A DNA stretch of 64,000 nucleotides from Arcuatula senhousia (Eukaryota > Mollusca > Bivalvia > Mytilida > Mytilidae), in NCBI GenBank assembly GCA_963971305.1, contig OZ020309.1, positions 17,353,001-17,417,000 on the forward strand, read 5' to 3'. The notes below the pieces were generated by a model. That model was not told where the DNA came from, searched no databases, and saw only the letters and a program-made list of their open reading frames with translations. Below are positions 55,542 through 64,000 of the stretch, in pieces; within the stretch, counting starts at the first letter, position 1, and every line of letters begins with the position of its first letter. Both the position numbers and the translations under genes were made by a program.

Positions 55542-58500
55542 ATGTTAAATGCATGATACGAGGTGAGACAATAAAGTTCTCGAAAGAAAAGAATAGAAAA
55601 GTGAAAGAAAGAGAAAAATATCTCAATGACAAACAAACAAAACTAGAAGTTTCTCTCACAATGGCATATAGAGATTCTGATATTAATTCATTATTACAAG
55701 AGATTGAAAATATTAAATCAGAAATAGAGCAGATAAATGATATTCGAACTAGGGGTTCTATGATACGAGCGCATGCTGAGTATTGTGATGGATATGAAAA
55801 ACAAACTAAATACTTTCTTTCCTTAGAAAAACGTAACTATAAAAATAAATGCATAAATAAACTTATTATAAATGAAGAAGAGGTTACATCACCTGCAAAA
55901 ATATTGGAGGAAGAAAAGACTTTCTATTCCAATCTATATACTTCAAAATCAAATAGTGAATATACAGGAGAGAGTGATTTCTACTGTGATCAACACATTC
56001 CAAAACTTCATGAAATAGGGAAACAAAAGTGCGACGAACCTATTACAGAATCAGAGTGTCTGAAAGTACTGAAATCCTTTAAAAATAACAAAAGTCCTGG
56101 AACAGATGGGCTAACGGCAGAATTTTATAAATTCTTTTGGAAAGATATAAAAAAATATGTGATAGACTCTTTCCTCTACTCATTTGATAAAGGAAGGCTA
56201 TCCATAGACCAAAGGCGCGGTATTTTAACTCTTCTACCAAAGAAAGATAAGGACAGAACTTTGTTGAGCAATTGGCGTCCTCTGTCACTTTTAAATATTG
56301 ATTATAAAATTCTAGCAAAAGTCATTGCAGAAAGATTAAAACCCTACCTGCCAAAACTGATCAGCCCAGATCAAACAGGCTACGTAGCCAACAGATTTAT
56401 TGGCGATAACTTGCGTTTAATTTCTGATGTAATTTCTTATACTTCTTTGAAAAATTACCCCGGCCCTATTTTATTAATAGATTTCGAGAAAGCTTTCGAT
56501 ACTATTGAGTGGAAATATATACAAAACGCCTTAAAGCTATACAATTTTGGAGAAAATTTTAGAAGATGGATCAGCATTTTATATGCTGATATTTCTAGTG
56601 TGGCCGTAAACAATGGTTTCAGTTCAAATTTATTTAAAATAGAAAGGGGAGTTAGACAGGGATGTCCACTTTCCCCTTTTTTGTTTATTTTAGCTGTTGA
56701 ATTACTAGCCATTAATGTCAGGGAAAATAAACATATAAAGGGAGTTAAAATTGGAGACGTTGAAATAAAGATATCACTAGCAGATGATACGACATGCTTC
56801 TTAAGGGACGAAAACTCAGCAACTCTTGTCTTAAATACCCTTACAGATTTTGAAAGGTGTTCGGGGCTTAAGGTCATTATTTCAAAATGTGAAGCTGTCT
56901 GGATTGGCAGAGACAAATTTAATAGGGATGGTTCTTTGCCAATCAGATGGGTCAGTAATTTTAAAACATTGGGGTTACACTTCGATGCTATACATGAAAG
57001 TGTAGATCAAAACTTCGAAACAAGCTTTACTAAGATGCAAAGCGTGTTAAATTCGTGGCAATTCAAATTTCTATCTTTAAACGGTAAAATTGTTGTATTG
57101 AAATCTTTGGCTTTATCGAAATTAATATATGCCATGAGCTCAGAGTATGTCTCCAATGAAGATATTAAAAAAGTAAATGTTTTAATTAAAGAATTCATAT
57201 GGTCCAACGGCCCTTCGGAATTTAAATTTGAAATTTTACAACAATCTTTAAAAGATGGAGGACTAAGGACCCCAAAATTTTAGCATCAAGTAATTGCGGC
57301 AAGAGTTATGTGGGTAAAACGTTTTCTCTCAGAGTCAGTTGCTTGCTGGAAACAGGCTGCTGAAGCACTCTTCACTGGTTTCAAACTTAGAGATATATTT
57401 TTTAGCCGATGTGACATGTCGGACATCGAGCTGTTGATACCAAAATTCTATATGCAAGTTTTAGACTCTTGGAAAAAGGTAAAATCATGCTTTGTTCCGG
57501 ACAACATCTTTGATATAAGGAAAGAATTTTTGTGGTTCAATCCATATATCAAAATAAACAAAAAAAGCATTTTTTACAAATCGTGGTATAAGAGTGGTAT
57601 TAAGTTCATTAATGACATAGTTAATGAAAACGGTGAATTTTCGTCTCATTCAGACATATATAGAAAGTATGGCGTTAAGGCATCCTTTCTAGACATTGTC
57701 TCCTTGAGAGAAGCCATTCCAAAGCCATGGAAAACCAAACTCTTATCGCAGAAATCTTCTATATTAAGCAAGTCTTTCAAAATTGTGTTCAAAGTCAATG
57801 GGAAACTACTTCCCATAAAATGCATGACATCAAATGATGTTCGATTACTTCTATTATCAAATAACAAACCTAAACCGCCATTTCATGAGAAATGGGAAGA
57901 AAGATTTAACATTGAAATCAGTGAAGAAAAATGAGAGCAAATTTATCTTTTGCCTTATAGGTGCTCTATTGAAAGCAGATTGCAAGCTTTTCAATATAAA
58001 ATCGTGTCACATAATTATTTGCTAGAAAAATTTGGTATCAAAAACTCCAACAACTGTCCAAAATGTAATGAACTATTGAACATAAATTTTTTGAGTGTCA
58101 ATTCATCAATACTTTTTGGAAAGAATTTTCAATTTGGTGGCACTCTATTTTTAACCATAGATTAAATCTGGCTTTAGATAGCATCATTTTTGGTTTTCTT
58201 AATTCTAAAAAATGAATCATTAAATTATTGTATACTTTTAGGCAAATACTTTATCTCATATAAACATACAGAAGGAGCCATGCATAATATTAACATACAT
58301 AATTATTTGTTATTTTTAAAGAAAAGATTAGTGGTACTTGAATATATTTATTTGCAGAAAGACAAATTTGATGAATATAATAATTTTTGGGGTACAATTA
58401 CTGATTTTCTCAGATATATGTAGATTTTTTTGTCTCTCAAAATCTAAACAATCTAAATGATTTACATTTTTAAATGTAGTTCATAATAATTTTTGTTATT

Positions 58501-58635
58501 GTAAAACTGAATGATGTACTTTTACATGATATGGTTTAATGTATAACTAATACAAATGATATATTAAGAAAGATTGTATATGTAGAGAAAGCTTGTAATT
58601 GAACACAAAAATATAATAAAAAAAAAAAAAAAAAA
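55542..58635 (+). mobile_element. L1/Tx1-like LINE, 5'-truncated, with A-tail and target duplication
   Basis: It is flanked by the direct repeat AGAACATGTTC (55531-55541 and 58636-58646) and ends in an A-rich tail preceded by AATATAATAA (58609-58635). This is the mark of target-primed reverse transcription. The endonuclease part is absent. It lies about 0.65 kb downstream of gene 3 on the same strand. Confidence 0.85.
55553..58423 (+). pseudogene. L1/Tx1-like reverse transcriptase with stops and frameshifts
   Basis: A lysine/glutamate-rich helical lead (first 70 residues) is followed by CLKVLKSFKNNKSPGTDGLT, NWRPLSLLNIDYKILAKVIA, FIGDNLRLI, LLIDFEKAFDTIEW and RGVRQGCPLSPFLF. The catalytic box is LADD (56777-56788) instead of the common YADD/FADD; both aspartates are kept. 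In-frame stops occur at 57281-57283 (TAG) and 57932-57934 (TGA), with the frame continuing after each. Near 58085 the frame shifts, interrupting the C-terminal CPKC...C zinc knuckle, and it returns by about 58200. It is a dead copy with limited damage. Confidence 0.85.
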
Positions 58636-58646
58636 AGAACATGTTC

Positions 58647-61600
58647 TAGTCTAGACAAGATGTATTATAAATATGTGTAAAGAGGCTGGGGGTTCTAAAA
58701 CGTAGCATCTTTTTCAGTCATCTTGCAAATTTTTAGATTTTACTTCAGTTTAAAGGCATATTGTCTACTGATTTTTTTACCCCCCAATTTTTTGGTGATA
58801 ATTAGATCGAAATGCAATAAAGTAAATCTTGAAAAAAAAAATTTGCTAAAAATTTTGCCTCAAAAGTAGTTTGTTTTGATCAAAATAGCTCGACAATATT
58901 GATTGATATTTTATTTACCTGCATTACGTCACATTGACACAGGTTTAGACTGAGTAGTTTTAACGCGGACACTAATCGGAATCTCGGGTTTTGTCCCCGA
59001 ATACATTGATATGTTGAAAAATACCAATATTTTTCGTGTTTACCTTTTAAATCACATTCAAAACATAATACAGGCAATCATTGTCAGTTTTATTCATTAA
59101 TAAGATCTAATATTCGGTTGTCGTTTTAATTTTCTTCCTAGCTAAAACTTCGAGAAACAGATTATGCACCACGTGCAAGAACTATTGAAGTTTTCAATCA
59201 AAGAAAGTATAGTGCGCATGCTAACAGCTCATCTACATCTCATGAATATGAATTTTTGTAAAGCTTTACAAATATTATATATTTTTCAATTTTTCGGTCA
59301 CGTGTTTCATTCTCATCTGGGATTGTTTCATTCCCCGTTAGTTCTTTCATCTTACTACCCACAAAAAACTATTTATCTTTTTGAAATGCTAGGTTTTCAG
59401 TATGAGAAATCTTAACAATATGCAACCACTACAGTCATTACAGTTTGCAGATCACAATTACATGTGAGCACAACATTTTAATTACCAAGAATGTTGAATT
59501 ACTAATATAACAAATATAGCCTTCAACCACGGTCGATACGAAAAATATCAAATAATAAGCACCGTGACCTATTTTTCTGATTGTATATTTTAACTTTTAT
59601 TACTCATGTTAATGCACAATTAATGTTTGAAAATGAACCTATGACAAATGTTTAGAGCCCCAACTTCCTTATTCATATATCCATTACTGCTGACGCGTTT
59701 CAGTGACACTAAGTTTTATCTCGTTTGGAGACGACCTCATGTTGCTGGCTCTTTTAATTGTTTTTGGTTTGTTGCATTCTTTAACTTGTTTGTATCTCCG
59801 TTTCATTCGTCTAGTCGGTTATATCTACTGGTTTTGCCTTTAGTTAGTCTTTTCGGAGGATATTTTGAAAACTTCAAACAGCAACCTTAGTAACTCACTA
59901 TAAATTTGTGTTTTCGTCATGCATTGCATATTTTCTTTAGGCTTTCATATCTATGTTTGAATTACAAAACTCTTTGCAATTTTGTTTTTGAGAGTGAGTT
60001 CTGTAGTCAAAATAAACTTTGCTGATGCAAATGGACATATTTTAGATCGATTTCAAACAAACTGATAACTGCATCTGCTCCACATTAACTTCTTTATTGT
60101 GACATTACCAAGTTTAAAGTGAAAAATCATTTGCTTTGTTTTGTTTAATATATTTCTATTCATTTTCATGCATATTTTCACGAAATCCCTAATAAATCAG
60201 TAGAGGAGACTTATTTCTATTGATAACCTGCAATTAAATCTACTGAGAGAATAGAAGCAGATATCTGATTAAGGTAATTCTACTACCTGGCTTAAGCAAA
60301 ACAAAAATACCAAAAGGCTTTAAATACGGATAATGTGGTCATGCTGTATATGCATATTTCAAGGAATAACATCGGAGCTCTAATCAGTAGCACTTCAAAC
60401 AAAATATTGGACGGTAAAAAACCGAAAGTATTGAATGTTAAGTTCTAAAACAAAATAGTTTGATTAGGGAAGTAATAACTAGCAACGAAGAGAACGACCT
60501 TTTGTAGTACAAGGAATGAAACCTGGTGTTTAAACAATCTTGACTTTAACAATCCGAAATTTCAACGACAAAAAAGTATTACAAATCATTGGTAAATTCC
60601 TGTCAGACCAGTCTGACGACCTGGCTTGTGATTAGCATCGGTGATCTCCTACCAGCAGCGGTTGTCGAACCAGTGGTATCAAAATACAGACACAAAAGCG
60701 GGTATAAAGTCGGGAATTTTGGTTATGCTATGTATGCATATTTCAAGAAGTAACCTCTCATCATCTGCAATTGAATCAAAACTTTGGAAACGCTTAACTT
60801 TAAAATCAATTGCACTTTCCGAGGTTTGCACTGTATTTTGCATGTGTAAGGTCACCTTAAAATATTTTTGTTTTGAAAAATGAGCCAATGAAAGACCATC
60901 TTCTAGACAAACCAAAACAAATAACAAAAATTCGACGAATACAAACATCAGCTTTGAAGCGGTTTTATAAGTATTTATCATATATGTCGTATTTATTGTC
61001 GGTCCCATGCATCGTCTTATCATAGTTTTGTGTAAGATATTCATTTCGATACTTTGTTTTGAAACCACTGTGTTATTTTTAATTATCTTTTCTAAAGTTA
61101 TTATCCTTACAACAGAAATAAAAACATGTTGGACATCGCATTGCGCACAAGCTATTTAATCAAAAATTGATACTGATTGTACAATTATAAAATCGTTTCT
61201 TAGCTTACTTCAGTGCCGCACTTATTAAAACCCTTCAATAATGACATTGGACTTTTTTTCAAATATCCGAAACTATAGAAAGGGTTTATTTGTACATTGT
61301 TTTCATCTTAATTGAACATCTCAACCTTGTTTTTATAAAAAAATCCAAATATCCATTGAAAGTTTCCGAATATTCATAAATAATCATTAAAGTTAATGTT
61401 TTAATGTACTAAAATTAATTAATGTAAATTAATTTTGCAAAGCATAGCACTTCAATTATAAAACTAGATCCATAGTTTTTGAAATGAATATATAAATTAT
61501 TAATACAAAATGACATTACAAAAAAAAATATCAACCAAATAGTACGTTTGTCATTATCCATCAATCCAGGCATGTGAGGTTGTATACATTATCATTCTGG

Positions 61601-62684
61601 AACTAGTTATAATTTATATCTGATACACATCTTAACTTTACTGACCAAATTCATCAAATAAATTATCATTGAAAAGCATAAATAGTCAGGGATGGTTAAC
61701 AATGGTGGAAATTGAAATTACAAACTAAGCAAAGGGCGGGGGGCTTTTTGGTCATGCCTCAATAATTTTCTATCTATTTAATCATTTTTTCCGCAAAATT
61801 TGGGAGGGGCAGGTCCGAGTCACTTTGGATTATGCTTAACATAATTGAAGTGTATGTGTAGATTATATGAGGAGAATTACGATGAAAATATACAGATGAT
61901 ATTACCATAGGTTGAAATGATTTCAATATACGTTTGTAAGGGATAGAAAGTTGAATTAAATGTTTTATATTGGGTAATTGTTGATTATATGGGTAGGAAA
62001 AATTGATCTTGACCCAACAACAAAAAGCACTATCACTTTCAACATAACAGTATGTTGCCAATAAGGGCAAATAAAATTGACGAGCTTACAAAAGATATCT
62101 CGGTAAATATTTAAAGAACTTCATATTAAAAAAAATAATAATTCCCTTGAATAATATGATATCTGATAGCAAATCAATTAGCATAATGATGATTGGTGGA
62201 TAATTTTATTTTAGATATTTTGATTAAAAATAAATAATTCATTTACAGTTTTATAAAACATGATAGCTTTTTTTTTTAAATAGTTCAATGAAAAGTTTAC
62301 ATTAAGGGTAAAGAAATGAAAAAGAGATGACGGGTGCAAAAGGGTAGCACATAAACAGTTCCTTCGCAAAAAAATTGCTTATTGAAAGCAAAGACCACGT
62401 GGTGACATCCGATTTTCTGACCCTGGGAATCAACATTTACGTGTTGGGTCGGAGTCTCGTCTTCAGAAAAATATCACAAGGAGAAGTAAAGGTATGTTTA
62501 AACGTTTCATGAAAAAAATAATTTCCTATTTTATTTCATATCAAGAAAATAAATTAGATTTATTGTTTTAAAAATGATACTTTATGAACGGGATAACTAG
62601 TTTTTTAAGTTTTAAAGTTTCAAAAACGAATAACAGCAAGGAGTATTAACTTGTACTCTTTAATTGACTATTTTAATTTTAGAA
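58647..62684. other. Spacer upstream of FA-PAN gene 4
   Basis: It contains two copies of a dispersed repeat (about 60320-60400 and 60680-60790: GGTYATGCTRTRTATGCATA, TTTCAAGRARTAACMTC). At 62385-62490, GACCACGTGGTGACATCC precedes a donor-like AAAG/GTATGT and could be a leader exon. The ORFs at 59164-59415, 59648-59890, 60641-61068 and 61774-62070 have no recognisable domains. Confidence 0.45.
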
Positions 62685-62754
62685 ATGGGTCCCCTGAACG
62701 TTGTTATCTTTGTTTACTTCTTATGGATAAATTCAGCACAAATGATGGTGTCAG
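62685..62754 (+). CDS. FA-PAN gene 4, signal-peptide exon only (gene runs off the window)
   Basis: The ATG lies 2 bases after a TTTTAATTTTAG acceptor, as in gene 3. The 70-nt exon encodes MGPLNVVIFVYFLWINSAQ and four further residues, ending in phase 1 at CAG/GTACGT. Length, phase, acceptor position and the LW-x-x-SAQ-x-x-V-x-G pattern match exon 1 of gene 3 and no other part of the window. The FA and PAN exons are expected beyond 64000; none is present in the last 1.2 kb. Confidence 0.65.
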
Positions 62755-63329
62755 GTACGTGTCTTATTTTCTAAATGAATGTTTAAAGAAAATTGTTTAA
62801 TAAAAAGAAAATGCTCCAGCTATACACATGCATTTGATATCGAATTCATATGTTACATAATGTATGAAAAATAGGTTCATTTGTAAATTTTATGAGTTGT
62901 ATCGCCATTTCAGAATTCTATTCCTCATCAGCAGCACTTGAACATAGCAGATCTACAATTTAAAAAATAAATAAACTAAATGAGAACATCCGAATAATCA
63001 GTTATATCAAATATATTGAAGGTCAAGCTACGATGAAGAGAGTAAAACCTTAGATTTTAAAATTTACATAAACTAAGACTATAGATATACTATCATGTAC
63101 AAGTACACTAGATCTAAGAAAACCAAAGAACAATCTCTAGAAGCACGGGGAATAGTCTAACTCTACACGGTATTAAAGACAAACTCTTGCAATACTTATT
63201 TTTCGTGAAAATTAGAATTTTATGTAAAAAGAAAAAAAACCTGTATAATCTAAGATAAAGTTTTATATATATTTTTGTTCCTGTTTCCGTGTTGTTTTCA
63301 ACTGTTTGGGATTTTGACCTTCCAATGTT

Positions 63330-63420
63330 TTGGTTTAAATGCTACTGATGAGAGGTTACTCCTTGAAATATCGATATATAGCATATCCAAATTAAACGTT
63401 TATACCCGCGTTTTGGTATT
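63330..63420 (-). repeat. Dispersed repeat copy, minus orientation
   Basis: The reverse complement contains ACCAAAACGCGGGTATAAAC and TTTCAAGGAGTAACCTCTCA, as at 60680-60770. Confidence 0.6.
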
Positions 63421-63479
63421 TGTAATTCTGTGCTTTTTGGTTTTGTTATTCAATGCTCATTAAAGTCTGATATAAGTAA

Positions 63480-63935
63480 TAGCTTTTTCAATAATTTTGG
63501 TAGAGAGCCTCTGATGATATGTTATAGGAAGAAACGCGCATCAGGCATAGCAAACTGTATTGGCTTGAACTTTCTTGTAATTTTTCTTTCTATCATCCAT
63601 TAATTTTAGCACTGCAAGCGGAGTTTTGATTCCCTGAGGTAGACCTGCTCCGGCATTTTTACCTTTTTGAATAACACACTTTAGCAATAAATCATTTGTT
63701 GAAATTTGTATTAAATCAAAACATATGTTGACCTTGGTCATTATTTTGTTTTACTATTCGACATTTTTTTTAGTTTTGTTTATATTCAATATTCTTCAAA
63801 ATGTGGATCTGGTGTATGGTTCTTTAAATATTTTTGGCTGAGCGCCTCTGATGAGTCATGACAAGACAGGCCAGGCGTAGCAAAATTCATTGTATGGAAC
63901 TTTCTTGTAATTTGTATTTCTGTTGCTTTATAATG
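63480..63935 (+). repeat. Two diverged copies of the satellite-type repeat
   Basis: AGAGAGCCTCTGATGATATG (about 63505) and TGAGCGCCTCTGATGAGTCA (about 63840), about 335 bp apart, are each followed by CATCAGGCATAGC or GCCAGGCGTAGC. CTGCTCCGGCATTTTTACC lies between them. They are older relatives of the 48-kb satellite, in the expected first intron of gene 4. Confidence 0.7.
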
Positions 63936-64000
63936 TTGGAACAGTTTATCTATATTAAAATAATTTGTTATCTTTAGCTTCGATTTTTTAAATATATTTT

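Overview
The window looks like nuclear DNA of a bivalve mollusc, most probably a marine mussel (Mytilus or a close relative). It is AT-rich, genes are split by spliceosomal introns, coding density is very low, and most of the rest is transposon debris. The organism call rests on repeat families I associate with mussel DNA from memory (notably the dispersed unit containing AGACGAAACGCGCGTCAGGC) and on protein similarity; no database search was possible.

Layout. (1) 1-2.5 kb: the last three coding exons of SEC63, an ER translocon subunit, on the + strand. Its stop codon is followed by a 69-bp tandem repeat built from its own final codons. (2) 2.5-22 kb: no intact gene. This stretch holds a 1.5-kb low-complexity repeat, several foldback or terminal-inverted-repeat (TIR) elements, SINE-like pieces, retroelement tails, minisatellites, and one orphan PAN-like exon at 13.3 kb. 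(3) 22.6-64 kb: a head-to-tail array, all on the + strand, of three complete genes and the first exon of a fourth, with first exons about 12-16 kb apart. Each complete gene has a signal-peptide exon, one exon for a farnesoic-acid-methyltransferase-type domain (Methyltransf_FA) and one terminal exon for a cysteine-rich PAN/apple-like domain. All junctions between these exons are phase 1, so each domain is a symmetric, shuffleable cassette. The predicted products are secreted proteins of about 270-274 residues.

Mobile elements fill the introns and spacers. They include a TIR element at 29.3-33.5 kb with a 5'-truncated LINE inside it, an L1/Tx1-like LINE at 55.5-58.6 kb with an A-tail and target-site duplication, a Tc1/mariner-type MITE, a hAT-like MITE, an ACGT-rich TIR element that interrupts an older repeat, remnants of a YIDD-type reverse transcriptase, and a 358-bp tandem satellite.

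The most interesting system is the secreted FA+PAN array. Two pairs of cysteines in its PAN-like domain vary together between copies, which suggests specific disulfides gained or lost as the family diversified. No function in recognition, adhesion or immunity can be shown from sequence alone.
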